64,000 bases of DNA, taken from contig JAOTON010000331.1 of the NCBI GenBank assembly GCA_034440635.1, forward strand, positions 1 through 64,000, written 5' to 3'. Shown here piece after piece: positions 56,001-64,000 of the stretch (position 1 is its first letter; every line of letters begins with the position of its first letter). Origin of the DNA: Lepas anatifera. Its lineage: Eukaryota; Arthropoda; Thecostraca; Lepadidae. Position numbers and translations under genes: made by a program. The notes below the pieces were generated by a model. That model searched no databases, had not been told where the DNA came from, and saw nothing but the letters and a program-made list of their open reading frames with translations.

Positions 56001-56800
56001 TTAAGGAGATCGTTATTAAATTTCCAAAAAGACCTACCCTGGCCAATGATAGGTACGTGTACTGAAACGTTTACCATCCTGTGATCGGATAAATAGCCGT
56101 CTCGTAGCTTGCTTGAGGGCTCTTCTGGGTAAACAGTACACCTCTGCTTGTCAAAAAGAAATCAATCCGGGATTTACTCGGCGGATTCAAACGCAAGCAC
56201 GTGTATAACCTCTTTTGTGGGTTAAGCTCTCGCCACAGATCAATAAGGTCATTTTCAACCATGTATGTTTTTAAAGCTTGCTTTGATTTTTCGTGATTTG
56301 AAACTCGGCGTGCTGAACTTTCCCTATCTTTTGTGATATCTAAGCAAAAGTTGAAATCCCCCCTAGTATGATAAATGTATTGTCGTACTCATCAATTTTA
56401 GTGAGAAAATCATCTATCGCTCTCGTATTGTCTGTGTTTGGGCCATAAAATTCCCAATCGTGACACTACTTCCATTATAATCCAACTCTAACGTCAAATA
56501 CCTACCCTGTGGATCTGAAAAAACTTTACTCATAGTGAGTCCTGAGTTTGGTCGCAGCAAAATTCCTACACCTCTGCTTTTATTGTCCCCATGAGCGAAG
56601 TATCCAAGGCCTCCCCATTCATTAATCCAAATATGACTGTCTGTATCTGACGAGTGGGTTTCTTGCAGCAAAATCACATCAAATTTAAGGTGCTTTAGCC
56701 AGGTGAATATTTTGCGTCGTTTTGGTAACCCACATACAAATTGTGCACGGAGACCATTAACATTAATCGAGGCCAATGTGAGCGTTGGATTGTTAGGAGC
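53001..56800 (-). pseudogene. LINE ORF2: APE endonuclease, reverse transcriptase, zinc motif
   Basis: Pieces in order: endonuclease start 56414-56776 (ASINVNGLRA and VILLQETHS motifs), shift, endonuclease middle near 56350-56071 (LGG/DFNF and SRIDFFL motifs), linker 55824-55573 and 55573-55208 (TSPGPSGYTGEFY, ITILIPKKGK), shift near 55205, palm 55203-53905 (RPISLLN, DVKKAYDCVDW, GLRQGCPLSCLLF and FADDV at about residue 180), shift near 53900, then the C-terminal part ending at 53001 with CKKC..H....C (CKKCPMFSETIIHKLYSC). The set and order match L1/Tx1-type ORF2. The individual open pieces are long, so the decay is modest. Catalytic FADD is intact in sequence. The ORF2 start is uncertain; the frame enters near 56810. 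Confidence 0.85.
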
Positions 56801-57421
56801 AGAAAACTCATCAGGACAAAGTTGTAGTTAAGTCGACCATTGTAATTGCGAACATCTGAATAGAGCCCCTAAGGACTTTCAAAGGATCTGCACTTGTTCT
56901 ATTGTGATTAAGTGACTTTTGGCTACTGCAACTGTGGCCCATGTGTCTGAAGCGTTTCGTGTCTGTTACGGACCGTGCTGCGCAACAAAGGCTGATATCA
57001 AACATAAGAGACAAAGTATACAAGAAAATAAAGAGCAAAAAACCGCTGGTACACGAAATGAAGCCAACACACATAAGAGGCCCTGACACGGCTGGGATGC
57101 GCAGCCGCAATATAATAACACTAACTCTTTTCATTTCACTGCTGTCACAATAAAATGAACATGCGCAAAAAATTCCCTCAAGATACCTACGTTTGTTAAA
57201 CTCACTAATCCAGAAATACATTTGATTCAAAAAGCACGCAAAACATCGTATTAAACGGCTCGATTACACACCTATAACAACTGAAGGCTAATCCAATCCT
57301 CACTTCAGACAATACCTTTGGAGAAGTTCCGTACTTGGCGATCATCCAATTGGCGACGAAGAGTTCGGTTGCACTCAGGTGGAGATGCCTTTGGTTGAGT
57401 TTGGTCACGGATACCAAAGAG

Positions 57422-57424
<3 letters not shown>

Positions 57425-57469
<45 letters not shown>
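57425..57469. repeat. (TA)n microsatellite
   Basis: About 22 uninterrupted TA units between the LINE ORFs. It produces an artefactual Ile-Tyr run in three ORFs. Confidence 0.95.
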
Positions 57470-57472
<3 letters not shown>

Positions 57473-57567
57473 CACAAGCACACGGGAGGTGTCATCCAAT
57501 TCCGCGCTAATGACCACTGGCGAGAGACTTCGCCACATCCGGCACTCCCGCTTCCCCAACCTCGGGG

Positions 57568-58464
57568 TCACTCACTGCCTGCGCCGGCACGGGGTCGCTC
57601 CCCGCAGCGGTCACACTGCACACGCGTGATGTCACCACTCGGTTGCCAGCGGCAGTCGCGCCGCCAGCAGGAGAAGGTGAGGGGGGCCAGACTGTTGTCC
57701 GACACACCAGTAGAAACGAGGGAAGCGGCGCCACCTCTGCTAGCTGTCGGTTGCTGTGTTCCATTTCGCGAAGCTACCTCGCCCATGGTCGATGATCCTG
57801 CGCGGGAAACACCGTTGTCCGCCAACTGAGGATTACCCCGCGACTGAGGCCGCCTCTGTCCGTGGTCAGCTGATCGAGGTCGTGCCGGCGCTGGAAAGTC
57901 CGCCGACTGGACTCTGCTCTGGACAGGAGGCACAGGGGCGCTGCCAGGCGCAAGAGAATGGGCGGTCTCGCGCGCCTCCCTGAGCTTACGCCACAGGTCC
58001 CTTACCTGTTGTAGGGAGGTCACTCGCATCGAAGGAGAGTCTCTGGTGAGTTTATACCCCGGGATTCCGCTGTTCGTGAACACTGTCCACACTCGCTGCT
58101 TTCTCCTCATTGTGAGGAGCTCACCGAATATTTCTCTGTTCTTAGGTGTCAAAGACTCGCTGATGTAAATGCGATGGTCATGTGGAGTCGCCACTCTCCT
58201 CAGGCTCAACCGCTCCTGGCAAAATCGGTCTCTCAGGTCTCGGTCCCTGAAGGCGCAGATGACCACGCCGTCACCAGGGAGCCTGTGAGCCGCCGAGAAG
58301 CTGTCTCTTGTGAGCGGGATGTGCGGGAAACTCTCCCTCAGGAGTTTGACGAGCTCTCCGCGGATATCCTCGTCCACGCGTTGTTTCCCCAGCCGCCGGC
58401 AACTAACTACCAGGTTAACTCCTCTCTGGTGGCGCTCCATTGCGTCAACCTGGTCTTCCAACAC
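57568..58464 (-). CDS. LINE ORF1, RNA-binding-type
   Basis: 298 codons from MLEDQVDAMERHQRGVNLVV. A coiled coil continues upstream out of frame (ELLEGESFEKTEK near 58560), so the true start is earlier and a one-base slip in an A-run separates it. The middle part (LRESFPHIPLTRDSFSAAHR, VVICAFRDRDLRDRF, ITPK-like SLTPKNREIFGELLTMRR) has the layout of L1-type ORF1 RRM/C-terminal domains. The tail is Pro/Arg/Gln-rich with a short CWRRDC and CDRCGERP near the end that might bind zinc. ORF1 proteins coat the LINE RNA. Intact except at the 5' end. Confidence 0.7.
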   Translation of the reverse strand: MLEDQVDAMERHQRGVNLVVSCRRLGKQRVDEDIRGELVKLLRESFPHIPLTRDSFSAAHRLPGDGVVICAFRDRDLRDRFCQERLSLRRVATPHDHRIYISESLTPKNREIFGELLTMRRKQRVWTVFTNSGIPGYKLTRDSPSMRVTSLQQVRDLWRKLREARETAHSLAPGSAPVPPVQSRVQSADFPAPARPRSADHGQRRPQSRGNPQLADNGVSRAGSSTMGEVASRNGTQQPTASRGGAASLVSTGVSDNSLAPLTFSCWRRDCRWQPSGDITRVQCDRCGERPRAGAGSE

Positions 58465-58639
58465 AGTGATGCGCTGCTTCGCCTCACTTAAGTTTTGCTG
58501 GAGGCTGTCTATTTTTTTCTGTTTTCTCGAAAGATTCTCCCTCCAGTAACTCGATCCGTTTCTTCTGGGACTCTTGTTTTGTTTTCATCACTTTTTCAAG
58601 CCTACGCATGTGACCTTCCACGTTATCGACTTAGTAGAC

Positions 58640-59710
58640 GGTAGATCAACTTGGGGAGGCATGAGATCAGCTCGGGGGCCCGAATCAGCTCAAGGGGCAC
58701 TAAATCAGCTATTAGGGCACCAAGCAAGCTCGGTGGCATTAGACTAACTCAGAGGGCATTATATAGGTTCAGGAGGCACAATTATTTGCTCAGCGGGGGG
58801 ACTCGATTGACTCAGGGGCACCAGATCAGCTTAAAGGGCAAGTAATCAGCTCAAGGAACCAAGACCAGCTGAGAGGCCACGAGATGAGCTCAAGGGGCAC
58901 CACATTAGCTTCACCCGTACGATTATTGGCGACGATGAGGCATTAGGTGGGCACATACTAGGTGCCCATACTCTTCCCGGGAGCTTGGAATGGCGACAGA
59001 ATGCCCTAGCTGACCGAAAAAGGTATTACATTGTCCAACAATAGTTTCAATCGCTACATGCGGTCTAGTTCCTTCTAGGTTCAACGGCGTAGGGCACTAA
59101 ATTTCGAGCGGCACCGCCCAAATTGGGTACATCACCTGGAATTCAAAAAGGGCACCCTGGCAGTGATGGGGGCACATGGCCCCTGTGCCCCCTTGGCTGC
59201 ACTCCTGGACAGTAGATCAACTCTGGGAGGCATTAAATAATTTCAGGGGGCCCGGATCAGCTGAAGGGGCACTAAAACAGCTATAAGGGCACCAGGCAAG
59301 CTCAGAGGCATCAGAGAGTATAGGCATCACACTAACTCAGAGAGTATTATATAGGTTCAGAAGGCACACTTTTTTCTCATGGGGGCACCAGATTGACTAC
59401 GAGGGCACCACATCAGCTCATAGGGTACATGATCAACCAATAGGGCACATGATCAGCTACAAAGGGCACTAGATGAGCTCCGCCCGTACGATTATTGGCG
59501 ACGATGAGGCATTATCTGGAAACGGATTACGTGCCTATACTCTTCGGAAATTTGACAGTCTAGTTCCATCTAGGCTCAACGGCATAGGGCACTAAATTTC
59601 GAGCAGCACGGCCCAAAGAAGGTACACCACCTGGCAATCAAAATGGGCACCCCCGCACCGATGGGGGCACGTGCCCCCTGTGCCCCCCTGGCTGCGCCCC
59701 TGACTCCGTG
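58640..59710. repeat. Minisatellite in a higher-order duplication
   Basis: Two long units (58640-59213 and 59214-59710). Each has CAGCTCAAGGGGCACTA-type short repeats, then a unique block starting CCGTACGATTATTGGCGACGATGAGGC, GTCTAGTTCC.TCTAGG.TCAACGGC, GGGCACTAAATTTCGAGC and GTGCCCCC.TGGCTGC. The unit after the LINE matches the short repeats at 51220-52320. Confidence 0.8.
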
Positions 59711-59724
59711 CCCCAATATTTTTT

Positions 59725-59750
59725 GTTTGTTTTGGATCCGCCACTGGTCT
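59725..59750. mobile_element. Isolated right end of CAGTGGCGGATCC-family MITE
   Basis: TTTTGGATCCGCCACTGG matches the right terminus of the 3635 family. The left end is not located, so the element is truncated or its left part lies in the G/C-run segment before 59700. Confidence 0.4.
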
Positions 59751-59869
59751 AATCATGATTGATCTTGATCTATTTGATGATTGATCTGAATCATGATTAC
59801 CTTCTAGTGATTTCTCCAATACTGGAATACACAGTCGATGGTGTTTTAAGCTGTAGAAACATATTTAAT

Positions 59870-60765
59870 AAGAAATCCTCGATGAAATACGTGGCTGACA
59901 CTTAGGCAATGAAAACATACCACTGGAGCCTTGAAAAAATTGACTACAGGTGAATGAGAGCCTTTTAGTGATTATTATCATGCTAACATGGAATATTGAG
60001 TGTGTTGTAAGCCGTGGCAAACACAAATTACCCCAAAACACCCCTTTAACAGGAATTCCCAGCAAAAAACACGGATTTGACATTTTGGCAATGAAAAAAT
60101 ACCACTGGACCCTTGCCAACACCTTGGCCGGGTAGATTTCCATTGCCAGAATGTCAACGGGTGGGTTTCGGCTGAATGACTGCATTTTTGGTGACTATTC
60201 CAACACTGGAACGGACAATCGATTGTGGTGTAAGTCTCAAATAAGCTCCAACACAAGTTTGGAGAGGAAAATCAGGTCGAGCCACACATTTTGGCAATGA
60301 AAAGATACCACTGGACCCTTCCCGGGTATATTTCCATTGCTAGAATGTAAAAAAAGACTACAGGTGAATGAGAGCCTTTTAGTGATTTTTCATCTTAGAA
60401 TGGACTGTTGATGTTGAGTGTGTTAGAAGCCGTCGTAATCATAAATAACAAAAAAACATTTAACAGGAATTCCCAGCAAAAACACTGAGTTGACATTTTG
60501 GCAATGAAAATATACCACTACACCCTTCCCGGGTATCTTTTCATTTCCAGAATGTATAAAAAACGACCCCAGGCGATTGGAGCATTTCAGTGATTATTCT
60601 AATGCTAGAATGGAATATTCAGTGTGCTGTAAGCCGTGCCAATCACAAACTACCCAAAAACACCCCTTTAAAAGGAATTGCCAGCAAAAACACAGAATTG
60701 ACATTTTGGCAATGAAAAGATACCGCTACACCCTTGCCGGGACCCTTGCCGGTGGGTGGAGCATG
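59870..60765. repeat. ~180-213 bp satellite, about 4.5 units
   Basis: TTGGCAATGAAAA recurs at ~59905 (variant), 60083, 60288, 60498 and 60705. Neighbouring shared blocks are ACCACTGGACCCTT, CGGGTATATTTCCATTGC, GTGTGTTGTAAGCCGTGGCAA and GGAATTCCCAGCAAAAA. An isolated unit lies at the right edge (63881-64000). No ORF is conserved. Confidence 0.8.
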
Positions 60766-60950
60766 ACCCCTTTGAAAGGGTGCCCCTCCCTTATTATTTA
60801 GGTGCTCTTTCTCCATGTAAGGAAACGATAACTTGGGGAAAATTCTGACATCTCAGGCCAGTTTGGAAAGCTTCCACATAGGCATAGGACAAAATTGGCT
60901 ACTTCCTTACATGTGTTCAGGTGCAGCATATTACATGCAGAGTAGAGGTG

Positions 60951-61090
60951 GGACTTTCTAGGCCCGGGGCAAAAACCCGGCCCAGGCCCGCGGGCTTGGA
61001 CCGGGCCTGAAGGCCTGATTTAGGCCAATGCCGGGCTGATAACGGGCTTCACCCAGGCTTATTCCGGGCTTTAACTGAACTGGGACTTCA
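60951..61090. repeat. GCCCGG-rich block with transposon-like start
   Basis: TAGAGGTGGGACTTTCTAGG then GCCCGGGG, CCCGGCCCAGGCCCG and similar, analogous in style to the GGAGCC arrays. TAGAGGTGGGA looks like a hAT terminus. It is cut off by the TTAA element at 61108. Confidence 0.45.
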
Positions 61091-61107
61091 AAATCAATTT
61101 TTGTCAA

Positions 61108-62352
61108 TTAACCCTATTTCCGTCAGGCTCCCGGCTACCCCTATTTCCGGCAGGGGGGGCAATATCGGCCCCCCTAAGATCTCGTAATCTAACCGGCCGA
61201 TTTTGAAAATTCAAAATGCCATAGATTCCTCTGCTGCTAAACTTTATTTTGAAAAAAGAAAATTTCAAGATTTTTATTTTTTAGGAGAAGGTCGTGCAGA
61301 ATATACAATTTTTGTGTATTTTTTAGATTTTCCATAACCCTTGTCTCTGTTGTACGATTTTCACAAAACTAGTTCAGATTTACAAATAATTGACCCAAAA
61401 TATTCATATACTCGAGTTACGCAAAAATTCAAAATTCAATGGCAGTTCCAGGACCAGGACTATGAGGGGAAATATATACAACCTAAAAAGTTTTTGTTAC
61501 GCGGATTAGAAGCCGTCATATACTGCTTGGCATCTTTGACACATAAATAAATGAGAAAAAAGTGAAAAACTCATCAGGGGCGGATGCAGTAAGGTAAAAC
61601 AGTGGGGTAAAATACATACCAACAATATGCGAATGGTATGCATGAGTATATTAGTCCCTCGACTAGTTGAAATTTGATTTCTGATAATTTTTACCCTCCC
61701 ATGGCAGCTCTGGGAAAGGGGGTGACATAGGCGGATCAAGGACTCGTCGTAGGGGGTGGGGGTGATTGGAAACACATTTTCAATATACAACGATATTGAG
61801 TCGCGGCGGTGATACTGGCTGGGAATATACATTTTGAAAATGTGTAGTGACTGGACACGCCTCTGGTAATCTAGAATTGGGTTATAACTATTTTGAATTT
61901 TCATATACCCAATTGTATTCGCCCTGACACGGCTGTAAGCAGTCTTCTCACTTACTAACGTTTAGTCCTTCTTGATAACATTCCCCCATTTTGAACTGCT
62001 GTAACCGCCCCTGATGAATACAAATAGTGACAATTGTGAATGCACTATCATCTCACATAAAAAATGATATAATAAAACCATATAACTGGTATCAGGATCA
62101 GCAGAGACGGCTTCCTTTTACAAAAAACCCATCACATACGATAATACTTGGTTTGTGGATAGAACCTCCCCAAAAACCCAGCCATAGCTCCGCCCCTGGT
62201 AAATATATAATCTTGAAAATTTCAGAAAACCTGCCTGTACTAGTTTTAGGAAAAGTCAGGAAGTTTCAAAGTTCTATCGCAAGCCGTTTCGGAGATATTC
62301 TCGAAAAACCTGAAGGGGGGCAATATTAGCCCCCTGCCGGAAATAGGGTTAA
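61108..62352. mobile_element. TTAA-flanked piggyBac-like element, AATATT type
   Basis: TTAA at 61108-61111 and 62349-62352. Ends TTAACCCTATTTCCGTCAGG and (inverted) TTAACCCTATTTCCGGCAGG. G-run/CAATAT(C/T)..C-run palindromes lie at 61153-61174 and 62315-62334. The left terminus repeats CCCTATTTCCGGCAGG after a linker. The right sub-terminal part has GTTTCGGAGATATTCTCGAAAAACC. Another MITE is nested at ~61575-62013. No transposase. Confidence 0.85.
61575..62013. mobile_element. Nested MITE with CAGGGGCGGATGCAG ends
   Basis: CAGGGGCGGATGCAG at 61575, and the inverse-like CTGTAACCGCCCCTG ending 62013. The 8-bp flanks do not match (AAACTCAT and ATGAATAC), so rearrangement or different partner is possible. 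A second right-type end, AGCTCCGCCCCTG, lies at 62187-62199. Confidence 0.5.
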
Positions 62353-63880
62353 ATAAGCCTTTTTCAGTACAAACCTAGTTTTTCCACTGAAACATAATCT
62401 TATTCATTTACCAGCAGCTTTTGAAAATGCATTTATAATTAATTTTGAGGCATGGACTTTTAGACATTTATCAGGAATGTAAAAACATGAAGCTCTAGCT
62501 TTCTATCTGTTACTCATACCAGGATAAAAAAGTTGCTTAAACCTGTATCAATATTCATAACCAAATATTGAATAATTCCTACAGTTGCACACGTTCATGC
62601 TGTACTGTCATCTTATGAATATCCCGATGAATTCAAAATCTTAGTCCTATATGGGTGAACAAAATATAAATTGTGATAGCCTATTTGTTACCTCGTATTG
62701 TCAGTATACCATTTCAAAGGAAGTCATTTAACCAATTTGCTGCTAACATATTGATACTAACACCTAGCTCTAGCTAGAAAATTATTTCCAGAAGCTTTCT
62801 GCGTCAGGTAAAAAGAAAATGGTATCTATGGAGCCATTCCCATATCCTCTACGAAAAATGGTGAAGTGACTATGTCAGGTACAAACTATCTAGTGGGAGC
62901 CCATACTTTTCAAATTGGCCTGCTGACTCTAGATGCAAGAGCAAATGTTGACAAGTTTGACACTTCCACAGCTTCATCTTGCTCTTTCATTGCCCAAGAG
63001 ATGCGGAATTCACTCAGAAAGGGCTAGTATAAGCAAGGAAATAGGCACAAAGAAAATATGTTTTTGATCGAAGTACTTCAAAACATAAATCAGTTGTGGA
63101 AAGATACTGGGGAGAGCAGTCAGCCCTAGAAGGAAAGGAGTTTCTGCTGTAAAGCAGAAATAACATGAAGGATGAACCGTTAAGGTTCAATGTTTCTTTC
63201 ACCAATAAAGTGACAGATTTATTAATTGTGTTTGATCTCTGCCTCAGTGGATGACTTGTGAGTCTAAACTCATTTGCCTGCCGTGAAATGCTTGACCCAT
63301 CGTAGTATTTGCGTTACGCGTAGTGCTATAGGGCGCACCAGCGTTTGTGCATTTAATTGTCAATTGATGGACGCTATATAACATGAAAACCTGCCATCAA
63401 ATAGGTAGTTATTAAGTTTAGTGCACAGTGTGTTGCTTAGGGTCGTCGAACATGGGTATGCCTCCTGAAAGGCTGTATGATACGATCAAATTTTTGGTGT
63501 GTGAAAAAGTCGCGAAGAACAATGGAGGGTGTAAAAAAGGTGCTTGAATTACTCCTGATTCAAGGGTAATGGCTCGGTTACTCCGGGGATGGTAACCAGT
63601 TCAATGAAAACTGGAGTCAATTTGGCACTACTCGGTGGGAGTAATGTTACTTCACTGATTTGCTACCCTTAATTCTGGCATACCGGTACTCTTTTATGTG
63701 CGTAATAGAACTCCCCGTGTCGTGGTGCGTCGAAAAAAATGCTGAGGTAACTCCGAAAATTAAACTACTGTAAACTAAAAAAGAGTAATTAACTCTCTAA
63801 AAAGGGGTTTCTCGCCGCCATTAGATGGAGTCATTTTAAACCCAAATTGAACACTGCTTTTCGGAGTAAAATATTTTCTC
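62353..63880. other. AT-rich, no recognisable feature
   Basis: No ORF over 65 codons with motif support. 63530-63800 has several short GGAGTAA/TTACTCC inverses that may mark a small degraded inverted repeat. Confidence 0.4.
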
Positions 63881-64000
63881 AGTGCGGGTATATTTCCATT
63901 GGCAGAATGTCAACGGGCGGGTTTTGGCTTAATGACTCTATTTCGGTGACTATTCCAACACTGGAACGGACAATCGGGTGTGGTGTAAGCCTCAAATAAG
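63881..64000. repeat. Satellite unit at window edge
   Basis: GGTATATTTCCATTGGCAG, CAGAATGTCAACGGGCGGG and TGGAACGGACAATCGGGTG match 60125-60245 closely. The array presumably continues past the window. Confidence 0.8.

Larger units (their letters stand above)
53001..58620 (-). mobile_element. L1/Tx1-like LINE, near full-length, decayed
   Basis: Two-ORF layout on the minus strand: ORF1 (57568-58464, coiled-coil part extending to ~58600), inter-ORF region with a TA microsatellite, then ORF2 with endonuclease, reverse transcriptase and C-terminal Cys/His motif down to 53001. Minisatellite repeats flank both sides, so the LINE landed in or beside that array. At least four frameshifts break ORF2. 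Confidence 0.85.

Noticed and set aside
57205..57829. ORFs with Ile-Tyr runs and an apparent membrane-like segment
   Set aside because: Produced by the (TA)n microsatellite at 57425-57469 and the antisense of LINE ORF1.
43787..62352. CRISPR array or prokaryotic inverted-repeat system
   Set aside because: Repeats are not direct with unique spacers of constant length; they are element ends in a eukaryotic setting with introns and SINEs.

Overview
This is a non-coding, repeat-dominated stretch of an animal nuclear genome. The evidence is intron-bearing transposase genes, tRNA-headed SINEs, LINE reverse transcriptases, an LTR insertion, cut-and-paste DNA transposons of at least five kinds, minisatellites, and no operon-like gene packing. 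The mix of divergent hAT-like transposases, L1/Tx1-like and jockey/CR1-like LINEs and many MITEs fits a large invertebrate genome, perhaps an arthropod (chelicerate or crustacean). The species cannot be fixed from sequence alone. I find no confident host protein-coding gene, only a few weak exon candidates.

Layout. 0.6-23 kb: a tandem array of a ~2 kb unit (four copies, each with a TATA-like box and a GC-rich island), shredded by later insertions. Because the copies are paralogous, uninterrupted copies act as empty-site controls. They show two hAT MITEs with perfect 8-bp target duplications, a 3.6 kb element with CACTG-type ends, and an 8.4 kb insertion exactly at a TTAA. That 8.4 kb block is a palindrome holding a second TTAA element at its axis, which holds SINEs, one of which holds a 4.1 kb hAT-like transposon with a nearly complete two-exon transposase gene. 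23-29 kb: mostly unassigned sequence with low-confidence exon candidates and one TA-flanked MITE. 29.6-36.9 kb: a hAT transposase gene cut inside its dimerisation domain by a 6.9 kb LTR-type insertion (retropepsin ORF, inverted LTRs, GTTG duplication). 36.9-41.7 kb: a palindrome of two 3' halves of a transposon related to the 11.5-14 kb one, invaded by a TA-flanked element with a PHD-like finger. 43.7-46.1 kb: a ~585 bp tandem repeat with a TTAA element in one copy. 48-51 kb: a 5'-truncated LINE, a partial TTAA element and a SINE. 51.2-59.7 kb: a degenerate minisatellite split by a decayed two-ORF LINE. 59.9-60.8 kb and the right edge: a ~180-213 bp satellite. 61.1-62.35 kb: another TTAA element.

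The most interesting signal is the family of TTAA-flanked elements (at least six in 64 kb). Each has piggyBac-like TTAA plus CCC-type ends, and next to the termini a G-run/self-complementary core/C-run palindrome. The core differs between subfamilies but matches between the two ends of one element. Left ends carry a duplicated terminal module with a ~15 nt linker, while right ends carry one. Interiors are loaded with AGGTCA/TGACCT half-sites. The hAT-like transposon at 10774-14911, with its gene, TIRs, TSD, single stop and damaged splice acceptor, is the second main result.
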